64,000 nucleotides of DNA. Origin: Macrosoma leucophasiata. Its lineage: Eukaryota > Arthropoda > Insecta > Lepidoptera > Hedylidae. Below the pieces are notes generated by a model. That model saw only the letters and a list, made by a program, of their open reading frames with translations. It made no database searches and had not been told where the DNA came from. How positions within the stretch are numbered: the first letter of the stretch is position 1; each line of letters starts with the position of its first letter. Positions 1 through 11,630 of the stretch are shown here, in pieces. The stretch is from the NCBI GenBank assembly GCA_036365455.1, contig JAWQUS010000020.1, forward strand, positions 5,243,001 through 5,307,000, in the 5' to 3' direction. The position numbers were made by a program, and so were the translations under genes.

Positions 1-400
1 GTTACGTCACGTTTGACGTTTCTGGTTACGACGTCATCAAATGACGCGATAAAAAAGTGCGTTCAGTTTAATTTGTGTCTAAAGTTCGTGAATAACACGT
101 GGCCAAAGAAATACTGCCAGCTTAGTACTATCAGTGTAATGTGATTAATTGTGATTTTAGTCGTAGTAGGAGTCACATACATAATTATTTTTCTTAAGAA
201 GACAGCGGATTCGTCGCAAAGTCGCAATGGACAGAGGGATTTCGCAAATAAATATCATCATCAGTCATAAAAAAGGTAAACTGTCATTTCGTTTCTTCTG
301 TAGCTAGTGTAGCTACTGAATCTGTAGTAGTGAATCAATAAAGCAATTGAACTCTACTCTCAAAAGATCTTCTGAAACCGGACAATAATTGCTTCAAGAA
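1..400 (+). promoter_or_regulatory. LTR-like or promoter-like block with CRE-type half-sites
   Basis: Four TGACG/CGTCA half-sites lie in the first 50 bases (4-10, 14-19, 30-37, 42-46). An AT stretch (50-56) and an initiator-like TTCAGTTT follow. An ATG at 227 opens a short ORF, and a canonical AATAAA is at 337-342. Promoter elements followed within about 300 bases by a polyadenylation signal is the order seen in a retroelement LTR (U3-R-U5) or a tiny transcript. The left boundary is cut by the window edge and no terminal TG/CA pair can be verified, so this is only a suggestion. Confidence 0.2.
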
Positions 401-536
401 GAAGAGTATTTTTTTATACATTTTAAATCCGTTGAGCCAAATGCGGCCGATATTAGTTACGAACATTACGAACAATAAAATCATAATAAACAAATCATAT
501 TTTTCCCGCAAGCTGACGGAATATTAACAATCTTAC

Positions 537-632
537 CTGTTCTTCGATTTGTCCCTCGAGACGCGAGATGGCTCTGGGTGCTCCTTCAGCACCCGCTGGC
601 CATTCGCACAGCCGCTGCTCCATGGCGCGGAC
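537..632 (-). CDS. Internal coding exon, coiled-coil region of a PLEKHH/MAX-1-like protein
   Basis: On the minus strand a pyrimidine-rich acceptor ending in TTTTTAG precedes 96 nt that are open in phase 0 and end at CAG|GTAAGATTG, a good donor. The 32 codons start VRAMEQRLCEW and end ISRLEGQIEEQ: charged, leucine-spaced and coiled-coil-like, with a less helical Pro/Gly/Ala insert in the middle. Joined to the exon at 54702-54764, the order LEQR.LEAE.RAE.AE, then MEQ/MEEK, then IS.LE.Q.E.Q matches my recollection of the N-terminal coiled coil of vertebrate PLEKHH1. That family carries PH, MyTH4 and FERM domains further on, and C. elegans MAX-1 acts in motor-axon guidance. The CpG-rich, GC-richer codons stand out from the AT-rich surroundings, as expected for an exon. 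The exon call is fairly firm; the family rests on about 50 residues and memory, and another coiled-coil protein is possible. Confidence 0.72.
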
Positions 633-1158
633 CTAAAAACAAATAAAGATTACATATTAGTCAAATAATTAACTAGGTACGTGGGTTTCAGATAAGTGAA
701 GATGTGCCAACGACAATCAACAACAATTTCGAGTTCGAGTTTCGCCTGAAGTCAAATTTTTCTTTCCATTTTTCTTTAAATAAAATATATTTCACAAGCA
801 TGTGTTAATGCGAAATAATATAAAAACAATTTAATTATTACAGACAAACATTTTATTATTTTTTATTTTTTAGTAAATACGCGTGAAGTGCTGCAGTTTT
901 GTTTTACGATATTTCTTAAGTTTATTCATCTTTCTTCATTATTTTTTTTTATTGACTAGCAGAGATCATAGTTTATCAATTAAACATACGTAAATAAAAT
1001 GCAATAAAACATTTTTTAGAGTGAAAATAAGTGAAAAAGAGCTTTATTGTCTATGAATTTTTATTCCCTTTTTTTTAAATAAATGTTTTATTAAATTTTA
1101 GTAAAGTTTGATAATTTTAATTGCTCAACTTTTAACGTTTTTATTCTACCACTTGTGA

Positions 1159-1204
1159 TTAAGGTGTATACTTGTGCGAAATTTGGCACAAGTATACACC
1201 TTAA
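1159..1204. repeat. Perfect 19-bp inverted repeat (hairpin)
   Basis: The arms at 1159-1177 and 1186-1204 are exact reverse complements around an 8-base spacer; the core reads AAGGTGTATACTTGTGC. Such perfection suggests a recent insertion or a shortest-form palindromic element rather than a chance stem. Confidence 0.85.
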
Positions 1205-1224
1205 GTATCTAGTATCAATAATTT

Positions 1225-1315
1225 TTGCGCTAAACCGCAGACGTACAGACAGGCAGACGGACATGGCGAAACTTTATGGGTTTCTTGTTTACTACGGAAC
1301 CCAAAAAACGCAATA
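1225..1315. repeat. Fragment of a common interspersed repeat (GACAGACGGACATGGCGAAAC type)
   Basis: The wording CAGACGGACATGGCGAAAC, then TACTACGGAACCC and an A-rich end, is a pattern I recognise as recurrent in lepidopteran non-coding DNA. It directly follows the 19-bp hairpin. Family unknown. Confidence 0.4.
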
Positions 1316-1763
1316 AAATATGCAACAACATTATATTCTTACATGTCTGCCGAAGAAATATGTAAATCTAATTTATTTTTTAAGAACTCATGTAACTATC
1401 ATGAGTATTTTCTGCAAATAAATGTCTTTGTCTAATAACCTACGTACCTAGTTCTTAATAATTTGATTTGAGCTACCGAGGTAGGTAAATGCTTCATCAA
1501 ACCACGAGTTATAATTCTTGCGACATGTTTGCATTTAGATACATATCACAATTCTGCGGTGGCTAGTTTCATGCCTTGGTTAACCGCAATGTCATAAACA
1601 TATAACATTTCTATAATGTATCATATATCGCGTATTTCGATAATATCCGAATAGAAATCCTATTGGACATCGAAATTACGTCTTAAACTGCTAATAAATA
1701 AAATAAGCTGACTGAATTCTATCTATCAATTTATTTTACAAACATTTTAATATTTATGCAGAA

Positions 1764-2010
1764 ACTAGCTGACCCGGCAAACTTCGTATTAGTTGAAGAA
1801 TCAGAATGAAATAATGTGTCAAAGAGTCAAAGGTTTCGTAGATACGGACTCTTTGTATGGAAAAATAAAATTGTGGTTTTTACTATTTCCCTTCAATTTC
1901 ATCATATTTTCTTACCTTTTAAACCTAAAATTAACCAAATCGGTGGAGCCGTTCTCGAGTTTTAGAGAGACTACCGAACAGCAATTGATTTTTATATATA
2001 TAGATGACAT
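1764..2010. repeat. Interspersed repeat beginning ACTAGCTGACCCGGC
   Basis: The start ACTAGCTGACCCGGCAAACT and the later phrase CCGTTCTCGAGTTTTAGAGA, followed by a TATATA run, match a widespread insect repeat with an ACTAGCTG terminus. Related termini in this window lie at 42549, 46218 and 50204. The class is uncertain: the CTAG end is compatible with Helitron-like non-autonomous elements. Confidence 0.45.
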
Positions 2011-2035
2011 ATCTATGCCACAAGCCTGTTACGTC

Positions 2036-2513
2036 CTGTATCTGTACCCTTTTTTTTGTATTATGGCATCGCTATTACGCATATTGCCAGTGTCAAGTAA
2101 AATGATATTTCATATTCGCAAGTAGCGTAAAAGTAAGAGTGAGTCGGTCAATTATAAGTCAGTCAGTCAGAGTCACAGTCAGTAATTTGAGTAAAGCGAT
2201 GGCTACTTTACCAGAACATTTCAAATTAAGTTTTGGAGGCAAACTGAAAACGGCCGTGTTTTCGCACTGTTATTCTATTTCACTAAACACAGGCACTGTA
2301 ATAAGCCTATATCAAACAAAATACCACCAACTTTATTTAATATAACTCAAAAATACACTAAGAAAATTAAATAAAATAAGAGCACCACACGCCTCTTTCA
2401 CGGTTCCCGCCAAAACCCAAATGAAATTTCCACTTAGGCCCCGACGAGATTCGAACTCGTGATCTCCTGTTTACTAGACAGGCGCTTTAACCAACTAAGC
2501 CACGGCACCGGCG
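2036..2513 (-). mobile_element. tRNA-Thr-headed SINE with long body and A-tail
   Basis: On the minus strand a tRNA-like head (2436-2509) runs into a ~380-nt body shared with 3665-4082 and 58735-59142. The body ends in an A-run (T-run at 2050-2057) plus about 14 further bases. A 9-bp direct repeat, TGTTACGTC, lies at 2027-2035 and 2514-2522, so it brackets head plus body as a target-site duplication would. The body carries open frames on both strands that are not real genes. Confidence 0.65.
2436..2509 (-). tRNA. tRNA-Thr(AGT)-like sequence, probably the SINE head
   Basis: The minus strand folds as a tRNA. It has D-arm GCTTAGTTGGTTAAAGC, a five-pair anticodon stem around loop CTAGTAA (anticodon AGT at 2473-2475) and a perfect T-arm with loop TTCGAAT. 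The acceptor stem pairs except for a G.G opposition at position 4:69 and a T.G wobble. It therefore looks like a slightly decayed tRNA-Thr. The direct repeat that encloses it with the downstream SINE body argues for a SINE promoter head rather than an independent gene, but a functional tRNA next to an insertion cannot be excluded. Confidence 0.6.
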
Positions 2514-2565
2514 TGTTACGTCTTCAATTTCAATGAGAAATTGGTAGCTTTGCATTTTGTTAAAG

Positions 2566-2815
2566 TATGTATGTATGTATCTTCACGCCAGGTCCCTAAC
2601 GGGGTAGGCAGAGAGTGTAGAGCGCCAGACATCCCGGTTCAGACAAACCTCTCGTGCCTCGTCTACCTTCATCATTCTCTTCATACATGCACGCCGATTC
2701 CTAAGACTTTTGACCCCACCATCAGACAGAATTCGACCTATTTGGTCATGGTAGGTCAGCCTTGGTCTTCCTGGGCCTCTGCAACCATCTACATTCGCAT
2801 TTTATATCTGTTTAT
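2566..2815 (-). mobile_element. LINE-A, 5'-truncated copy (RT C-terminus and 3' tail)
   Basis: On the minus strand this encodes the end of a non-LTR retrotransposon ORF, then the tail CTCTGCCTACCCCGTTAGGG, GGCGTGAAGATAC and (ATAC)n repeats (2566-2580). The same sequence occurs at 26736, 35371, 41643, 44570 and 50705. The plus-strand ORF of 93 codons here is antisense noise. Confidence 0.75.
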
Positions 2816-3322
2816 TTGTTAAAGTAAGCAAGTAAATCGGATTTGAATAAATTTTGACATACCTACACATAAATCGTATAAGATGGAATTTGTCTCATGG
2901 AATAATATTTACGTTAACAAAACAACGAGAAGAAGTAACTACCGCCTTTAACGTTCCCAATTCAATTTTATACGAAAATATTTTTTTTCACAGAGAAAAT
3001 TAATTTCATAGCGAGCCATGTTTACTATGGTATCGTTTGAAAAGCTTATACGCAATTTCGAGGCACGCACGTCGTAGAATTGGACGGCCGGATTAAACCA
3101 ATCACATTGATAGGTACTGCTGTAGAATTAACAAACAATATGATTAAAACGACGTAAATCCCATTCCGCTCGGATTATCGGCGTCTCGTCTGTTATTGCA
3201 TCTAGAATGGATATTGGCAGAGGAAAAATGAAATAAACGATACTCAATTTGTCGTTTTAAAATTAAAAACAACAAACCTACTGAACTAGGTAGAAAATAT
3301 AGAAAATATTAAAACGCTTACG

Positions 3323-3472
3323 CTTTCCTTATTCATAAACGTACATTAGATACGTTTTAGCAATAGAATGCTTTGTCTTTGTCAGTTGTATTGTCAAATG
3401 TGCAGGATAGAATGAGACAAAGCACAGATTATCAACACTTTAGCTAAAATACGTTTATGAATAAGGGGGTTA
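3323..3472. mobile_element. MITE-D copy, palindromic ends CCTTATTCATAAACGTA
   Basis: The ends are inverted (TCCTTATTCATAAACGTA at left, ACGTTTATGAATAAGGGGG at right), and the interior matches 22908-23052 in opposite orientation. The left C-run has decayed. Length (~150 bp), terminal inverted repeats and TTA flanks suggest a non-autonomous DNA transposon. Confidence 0.7.
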
Positions 3473-3664
3473 AAATATAAAATTGAGAGTGTTATAATTA
3501 TATGGGGATCTAAGCGAGGGTCAATGTTATCTTGGTTCTGGGCTGGTATTGGTATAATGGATTGCAATTGAAAGAAGCATGTTTACTTTACTTTGAATAT
3601 GATGTTACTTGAAGGCTAGATCCATGATGATTGTAACATAATACGTTAGCACAGTTTTTATGAT

Positions 3665-4082
3665 GAGTTTTGGCGGGAACCTTGAAAGAAGCGTATGGTG
3701 CTCTTATTTTATTTCACTTTCTTGGTGTATTTTTAAGTTATATTGAATAAAATTGGTGGCATTTTGTTTGAAATAGGTTTATTACAGTGCCCGTGTATAG
3801 TGAAATAGAATAACAGTGCGAAAATACGACCTTTCAGGTTGTCTCCAAAACTACTTTGTAAATATTCTGGTAAAGTAGCCATCGCTTTACTCGAATAACT
3901 TGATTGTAACTCACTTGACTGACATATTATACTTGATAACTTATATACTTGATACTTACATATTATACTTGATGACTATATTATACTAACTTTTACGCTG
4001 CTTATATAAATATGAAATATCGTTTTACTTGACACTGGCAATATGCGTAATAGCGATGCCATAATAACAAAAAAAAAAAAAA
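3665..4082 (+). mobile_element. Headless copy of the tRNA-Thr SINE body with poly(A)
   Basis: The sequence starts GAGTTTTGGCGGGAACC and ends in about 16 A. It is bracketed by an exact 12-bp duplication AGTTTTTATGAT at 3653-3664 and 4083-4094. It lacks the tRNA head seen at 2436-2509 but keeps the whole body, including the phrase GACACTGGCAATATGCGTAA. Target-site duplication and A-tail show LINE-machinery retroposition. Confidence 0.82.
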
Positions 4083-4094
4083 AGTTTTTATGAT

Positions 4095-5513
4095 TGTAAC
4101 ATAATAAATTGGCACATTTTTATATTTCAACGATTAAAATTATGTTTTTTTTTGGAGTTTTACAGAACTATCATCATCAATTATATCATTGAACCGATGA
4201 CAACCTCGATCCAACTGAAAAGATTTTTCGCAGTAATTACGTTATTTTTAAACATAGTTGTGTTTTATTAAAAGCAAAGTCTGCAAAAGTTGTCATAAGT
4301 AAATAATATTTAACTCAAATTTTCTTGTTTATTTTCCAATCCCATATCCCATTATACGATATATTTATAACATCGATCTTCAACACCATACTCACATTTG
4401 TCCGCTTGTGTACGTGTAAACAGCATTCCGACGGCTTCACGTCTCTCAATTTCGAAGCAACTACAATTTACAGTCCATAATCCGGATTAAGAACCGTACA
4501 TGGTTTCTTCATGCACAGTAATAAACACAAGACCGTATTGCGTTGCCCAAATTGGAACTTTACAGGATAGTCATAAAACCGTCTGCTCGTCACTCATACA
4601 TTATCACTAGGTATTTACTAATAGAAATTCTACGATGCGTTTTGATGGCTGAAACATTTTAGTGATCTATAAATCGTGATGATAATTACGGAAGGAGTGC
4701 TATAATAATTAAAAAATTCAGTAAACATTACAATTTTGTTGAAGACATTTTGAAAGACTGAAAGCATTTTCATAATATTATAGTGTCATAAAATATATGT
4801 ATCATCAATGATACGATACCTGCATTGTAGAAATTGATGATACATTCAATCAGTTATTCATTATGCCGGATCTGGCATGAATGGTAAATGGCAAAAAGAC
4901 TCAGAATTAGCCTCGCAGCACCATAAAGAAGTTTAGATTTCTAAAAATTAAATTCACTATATTGGCGATAATAATCACCAAAAAAGACGATACATCCCTT
5001 CGACTGCTATGCATACTCTTAAAAAGATGTTCGTGTAAGAACAAGAATACTCGAAGCTCATCTAAAGTAGCTCATCAATACATATACAAAAACTAAAACC
5101 CCTAACTTAAAAGATAAAACTCAGCAATAAAATAACAAAGTGTGAGGAGAACAAAGACATGGTGATATTCACGCCCAGGAATAGAGTACATTAATCAGAA
5201 ACGCCGTAATTTGCCTGACTCACGACACGAGGGGACGCCACGATGCCACTAATATCGAGAACTTTCTAAATCTGGGAACATTTCCACGACGAACGTGGAA
5301 AAATAAGCAACTGTCACAATATGTGACGGAAATTATGAACGGAAAACAAAACATATCACCAACGAACGATGACTCAATTTTTTTAAAGAAGTCAAATATG
5401 GTTTCTGCGAAACTTTCGTCTAGTAGTTTTATTTTCCTTTTGAAAATATAGTTTAGGGTGTGTGCTTTAAATGTATTAAATACATAAATTTTTAAATACA
5501 ATGTATTATTAAG
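4095..5513. other. AT-rich intronic DNA, nothing recognised
   Basis: No repeat family found elsewhere in the window, no plausible exon and no RNA gene were seen. The 93-codon minus ORF at 5220-5501 has no recognisable features and sits next to a SINE. Confidence 0.4.
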
Positions 5514-5737
5514 CCACTACTACTACACTGAGGTCCTGGGTAGGGGGCTACCAGAGATAATGGTGTAAAGTCCTCAATCTCTGGTTCTATTGGGATTTTT
5601 CCATTTGCTGAAAATTTACCAGTACCTCGATGTTTGGTAATGTGCCCGGCGATGTCAACGTAACCGGCCAATCGTGGGTGTTTGCATGTACGCTTGAATC
5701 CATGCATTTACCTCTGCCTACAAACGTGAAGTTACGT
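5514..5737 (+). mobile_element. SINE S2 (tRNA-derived), head-truncated and decayed
   Basis: It begins in the anticodon/T region (CCACTACTACTACACTGAGG) and carries the S2 body (phrases CCTCAATCTCTGGTTCTATT and GGTAATGTGCCCGG). It ends GTGAAGTTACG. The usual CCCCTTCGGGG hairpin near the 3' end is deleted. Antisense open frames here are not genes. Confidence 0.7.
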
Positions 5738-7035
5738 GTACAATTAAAATTCAATCAGATATTTTTTAGTCTTTACATTACAGAATCAATTTAACAATCA
5801 GAATGTACCAGTTCTGTAAAACTTTCGTGCTATTTTTCAGAAATTGGAGGTGACAAGCATAACTTTTTTTTTATGATCATGAACACTGTAGTACAAAATA
5901 ATTACATATTAGATCATAAACAATTCTAACTTCAAATTTAACGAAGTAAAAAATATTTATTATTGTAATTAATCAAAGAACAATAACTCGATACAAATGA
6001 ACCGCGTTTGAAATTTGATCCATTCATAAATCCTGCTTGCGGTCAGTGTAGGAGCAAACACAACTTCGTTTATTAACAAGCCCAGTTTAATTAAACCGTT
6101 GTCGGCGATGAATTGTTCAGTTAGAAACTTCCTTATTTATTCTGTAGGTACCAACACAAGTTAATTTTGTAATGCTTGCAAGGAAGTGAGCAGTAAAGAT
6201 GGGGTATTTATGTTAATTACTATCTTAGCGCCACGTATTTTCATTTTATGAACTTACACCGTGTAAGTTCTCGTCTCAAATATTTACAGCTCAACTTAAT
6301 GGATATGTAAAACTCAAAGTTGTTAAGCGTATAGGCATAAAAATAAATCTCGAAAGTTCTTCTATGTCTGTACCTAATTAACAATAGAAAAACCGCTATA
6401 AATAATGTATTATTATTTATTTTAAAGCGTCAAGCGGTAAGAGCCCCGTCGGCGGGCTGTTAAACTAGGCAATCTGCGTAAATACGTGTCTTGAGATCTG
6501 CTTAATTAAATAGATCAATTAGGTGTTATAGAATAACCTAAATATATCCCATAAATAAATATGTAAATAGAGTAGTAGTAAAATAAAACTATAGGTACTT
6601 AGAGAGAAATGTGGCTAACATAAAAAGTAATATCGTCACGACAAAAGCTTATAATTATCAAAACAGAAAACATGGTCCCACTAATCTTTCATCTGATTTA
6701 CGCGATGAAAATAACTCTCAACTGAACGCATCGGTAAGCGCCGCCGGATGACGCGTACACATCGTTCATCGTTTTATTTTTGCATACAACAAAATAACGT
6801 GGATTTGCGTCGGTTTGTAATAAATTGTAATAAAAAAATATATTTCGTACACTAAGAAGTTTAAAAATAATACATAGGTACCTAAATGTCGATTAATAGG
6901 AAAGTGTATTTAAAGTGACTTGACTAAAATTCAGAAATAAACATTTTTTTAAATTATATCTTCAGTTATAATTATCATTGCTAGGAATTTATTATTACCT
7001 ATACCTTTCTCTTTCATCGCTAGGAATTCATTATT

Positions 7036-7237
7036 ACCTATATCTGGTGTTATTGGCATTTTTCCATTTTCTGGCAATTTCCTGTGCGGAGATGTCAAAT
7101 TGCTGCGCCACCTGTTAACATGGGTACATGGGTCAAACTTAAAACGTAATCGGCGAATCGTGGGAATTTGCCTGTAAGGTATGCTTGAAAGCAATTACCT
7201 TTGCCTAGCTCTTAGGGGAATACAGGCGTGAAGTATC
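7036..7237 (+). mobile_element. SINE S2, 5'-truncated, diverged
   Basis: Body phrases TTTTTCCATTTTCTGGCAAT, GGCGAATCGTGGG and GGCGTGAAGT match S2. The head is missing. Just upstream, a ~23-base phrase containing GCTAGGAATT and ATTATTACCTATA occurs twice (6979-7001 and 7018-7041), a small tandem duplication. Confidence 0.65.
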
Positions 7238-7239
7238 GT

Positions 7240-10200
7240 TTTTAGGAAATACCTATACTTAAACAACTGTCGTTGTATCCTGTGTTTACTTACAGTCAAT
7301 TTAATTAATGAAGTAGATACCTACTGTGTACCTACTTCTTAAATCATGTCATGTTCTAAAAGTGTATAGGTAGGTAGTATACTTAAAAAAAGAGCAAAAA
7401 CTATACAAAGTTTCTTAATAATACCTATGGTCCTATACAAACAGGGAAATATTTTCACAAGTTTAGTAAGTAGGTATTAATTTCTCACCAAAAAGTGTAT
7501 GTTTATCTCCTATCTCTAATCAAAAGACTTATTGATCAAACTAAGAAACCGATTTGCAATATAATTTTTATTTACCTAATAGGTGCCTATTAGGTGGGAA
7601 AAGAATTTCCTTTCGATGTACTTAAGTATTTTCCCGCCGCTACACAAAGAAATTCTTTGAAATAAGCGTGAAGAGAGAAAACGGCTGGTACCTAACGCTG
7701 ATTACACAAAGACTTATTACATGGTGATAACAGTAACTAGTTTCCATCTACTTGTCTGTCAATCTTCTGAATTCGTCATGAAAGTGGTAGGTAAGCTAGT
7801 GATGTCAGACAAAAATTTTCTCAAAAATGGTTAGTGTTATGAAAAAATGTGTAAGGACCATTTTTGTAGATAATTGCAAGATCTTCAATTTTTGTCGGAC
7901 ATATTGTATCATAAAACTAACTGTCTCGCTGAAAAATTCAAAAATCCCATTTTTGCAATCTTTAACCTTGAATAATTTTTCACAATTTCATAACAATGTT
8001 GTCTCTAACATCTATGCAAATTTTCAGCTTTCTGGCAATTTTTGCAAGGGTCAATGTCTAAATTGACCGGACTAATTACGTGCCCATCTACTTGTAATAC
8101 GGTAGTGCTCAACATAAAAAGGAGGTAATGTCTTCACTCCAACTCAATAAGTAAAATTCTATAATCAGTAGAAAATTTAAATAAAAAGAAATAATTATGC
8201 AGTAAACTGTAAATATAAAAACGCATCTGAGAAAACTATCACACAAAGTGCGAGTGCTGTTTCAAGCTGTTGAATAATATTGTCGTCTACACTATGACAA
8301 TGACCTTGTTTAATCGAGTTAAAAAACTGCCAAGAAATGGTTGTTTGCTAAATTAAGTTTTACAACATGAGATCTCATAACTCACCAGGATGTCATGGAA
8401 TAACTTTCGTGGTTCAATCATGATGAAGTGCCTAAAGGCACGTTAAAACTTCAGACCTATCTGATTCACTCAATCTCCCATTGCTCCACTAAAACCACTG
8501 TTTTCCAAACAGCGTAAGTCAGGTTTATGGTAGTGCTATCAATCAGTGTGTTTACCAACGACACACACCATTTGCCTACAGAAATAGATCAAAGTCTCCT
8601 TTTAACACGAATTGCGATTAGAAGTGGCTGGGATACGAGGCATCCGGATTTTTTTAGGTCGCTACTTATTTGGCCTGAGATTTGTATGGTCATCACGTTC
8701 GTTGTCATTTGGTGTCGTAACAATAGATTATAAGTTTATAGGAAAACTCATACCAGTAGTTTCGTGTTTAGCTAATGGACTGATTATTCATTTTATAATA
8801 CCCTATTTATTGTTATCTAAATACCGGTTTAGTATTACAGTTTTCAGCGTTGTTTTAGTTTTCAGTTCAGAGCTCGTAGCTTCGGACACTGAAAAGATAT
8901 AATGTTATCATTTACTAATTCAAGATCGGTTCGATTACAAGTTATGCACTCTTATTTTAATATGTCTGATACCGGAGCATTCCATTCATTAGTTTTACTC
9001 CAAAATCTTATTTTACCTATTTAACACAATGGCTTACCAATAGTATGTGTTGAATGCATTAGTATTAGTAGTATTAGTATTTCTCGTTTTTATCTTGTGA
9101 CACGCTCAGATAAATAGAAACACACAGCGTTGTTTTCTTTCATTCCCATACATGAAATGCTAATTGACAAAATTAAATGAATAAAAGTGTAGGTGAATCA
9201 GTATATACTCGTATTTTAGCACGGCTTCCATGTTTTAGTTATTGTTCCTAGGTTGTATGCTATAAATTTATTACTATGACCATTGAGAGAACGGATATTT
9301 GCTACAAACAATCAAACACATCCTTATAAATATGCATTAGAAATATCTCATATCGATAAGATAGAGATTGCGTATATTTTGCCTTTGTTGCGCTCGCTTG
9401 AAAATAAAAGTTTTCGATTTCGAAAGTTGCCTGTTGTTCTTATCGAATAATGCATTTATGGTAATTTTTAATTTAAAGTAAAGGGATTTATTGTAACTCA
9501 GCTTTACTGAGAGAGTAAAGTATTTTTACGTTATTCATTTTGCAGTTTGAGGTATAAATTAACTTCAAAGCATATTTGGTATAAGCGAATTTTTTTTCAA
9601 ATATTGAGTAGGTACCTATGGTTGCAATATTTTTTTTACGTCAATTAGTCTAGGTTTCATGGCTCTCCGATGAAATTTTTGTCGCTTAGGCGGTTTGTAA
9701 GTCAAAGCCTATATTCTAATCTTTTATCGTAAGCGACACATATTTTAAGGTTAATTTTTTAATGTAGGGTAAGGTAAAATAAAAAAAAAATATAGAAATT
9801 GAGACTTAGGCAATATTGGCTGAAAGAACTTACATTATTTTTAAATTCTTTTATCACAATAAGCGTCAGACACAATACATTTCTTGCCAATTTTTACCTG
9901 AGACATATTGGCAATAGTTTTGAGGTGAGTATTTATCAACAGTCAGTTCAACGGTAAAGAAAACATGACGTACGTACAAATCAGTTCTAGTAAAGATATT
10001 GGAAAAAGCTTAAGCCGTTTTAGAATAAAATTCTCTCTAGGGTAAAACTCGGCGGTAATTCGTTTCCGCACACAATGGACGGTTTCGTAATACTACGAAT
10101 TCGGTCTGTGTGGTGAATGATAATTCTTTCTCCCACGCTGTAAACGGTCAAGCAATTTTAGTTTTAAATATTTAACGTTTGCGTTGCTCGATTAGGTAAT

Positions 10201-10260
10201 TTCCCTGAATTGATTGAGCTTTTACACATTTGTCTTAGATCCGTTTTCACTCGATTACGA
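7240..10260. other. AT-rich intronic DNA with only weak signals
   Basis: I see no exon or family recurring in this window. The two overlapping plus ORFs near 8527-8902 are in different frames, lack family motifs and are most likely chance. Confidence 0.4.
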
Positions 10261-10508
10261 TAGGCATCACCGCACTGCCTGATCTACCTGTCGCCAAATA
10301 GTACCTAGTGTTCAAATTAGATGGTAATGTAGATATGTGACAATAATCTCAGAGGCAACTGGCCTGACGGGTGGCAATGCATCTTGATTTCTCATCTAGA
10401 CATCAAGGTATATTTTGACTTCTGTTTTTTACGTAGATATCTATAGGCTGCAGTAGGCATTCACTTATTGTCCATGTCACCTGCATTCTTGTGCGCCGAG
10501 AAAAAAAA
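10261..10508 (+). mobile_element. S1 element, diverged partial copy
   Basis: Phrases TAGGCATCACCGCA, CCTATAGGCTGCAG (approximate) and a terminal A-run match the S1 family, sense on plus. The first ~40 bases of S1 are absent. Confidence 0.55.
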
Positions 10509-11031
10509 TTGTGACCCTGCATCCTACCGCCGGCGACCGTTCTGCCTCTTGTCTAACTACCATAAGCATCAGCACATTAACACAGAGAAGTGAATTATAT
10601 TTCTACAGTATAAGCACACATTCTCTTACGTATTCTCTGGTTAAGGCGGCCAACTTTCTGAAAATAGCACGCGGGACTTTTTGTGGATAGATAGGGTAAT
10701 GGTGAAAGCGAAGTCTGAAGTTTTGTCAGTATACGTACCAAAATTACATATAAACACAAAACTTACATACTGGAGTCATTTATTTTTAAAATAGTACTTT
10801 ATTTATCACTAGATCACTCTAGTTCTCTAGTTCTTAGTCTCACTTTTTTACAAGAATGCAAAATGGAAGAAAGCCACAAAGCGATCACATATACACACAA
10901 CGCAAACGCGTGTGTGTGTACGTGATCAACAAAACAGTTTTCAATTGAATTCACACAATGCGTGTTGATGTGATATACGTATACATATAGATGCTCCGCT
11001 ATTTTTTGCACGCGGGTGTAGTGTAGTGTAT

Positions 11032-11033
<2 letters not shown>

Positions 11034-11069
<36 letters not shown>
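11034..11069. repeat. (TG)18 microsatellite
   Basis: An uninterrupted run of 18 TG units, ending at GACTGTGTGG. Overlapping ORFs on both strands (poly-CV and poly-HT) are artefacts of this repeat. Confidence 0.97.
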
Positions 11070-11070
<1 letters not shown>

Positions 11071-11630
11071 CTGTGTGGTTATGTAGTAGCTTGAATAAAA
11101 ATAGGCATGGTACGTCAATGCATCGAATGCGGGACATGCGGGACGCATCCAACGTTTTGGGGGATTATTTTATGAATTCTTGCAAAGCGAGTTTTATTTC
11201 CAGCATTACGGGAGGATCCCGCAGAATCCGGGACGGTTGGCCACCTTATCTCTGGTATAAGTTAAGTAATTCGTGGCTAAACTCGAATCCTATAATGGGA
11301 CACTGGAGTGATAAATCACATTTATCGCAAAGTACAAGTAGAATCAACGTAGCATAATGATGTCTCACCTAACCAAACCCTCTTTTAAGTCGGACGCAAA
11401 GGGAATAAAGTTTTCTTCGCAATATAACTTTTCCATACATCTCAAGTTCTAATTAACGGACCAGCGGTGCAATGTACCTACAAGCAGTAATTAATGAACG
11501 ATGACATCTCGTGTTGTCGGTGTTTGCTAATAAACAGGACATGACTAGCAGAATTATCCTATGAGGTTCAGTTGCATTTTATTTTTTAAGAGTTCACTCT
11601 CCCGTGTATTACGAGTATTATAAAAGTACT

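Noticed and set aside
2436..2509. Functional nuclear tRNA-Thr gene
   Set aside because: Not fully excluded, but an acceptor mismatch and a 9-bp direct repeat enclosing it with a SINE body favour a SINE head.
2541..2822. 93-codon plus-strand ORF (and similar ones at 41647 and 44745)
   Set aside because: They are antisense to the LINE-A reverse-transcriptase C-terminus; the recurrence comes from the repeat, not from a conserved gene.
8527..8902. Overlapping plus ORFs with hydrophobic stretches resembling membrane segments
   Set aside because: AT-rich DNA readily encodes Leu/Ile/Phe runs. The two frames overlap, and there are no splice sites or recognisable motif.
10814..11357. Two overlapping ORFs of 112 and 106 codons
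   Set aside because: Both owe their length to the (TG)18 microsatellite, which is stop-free in several frames.
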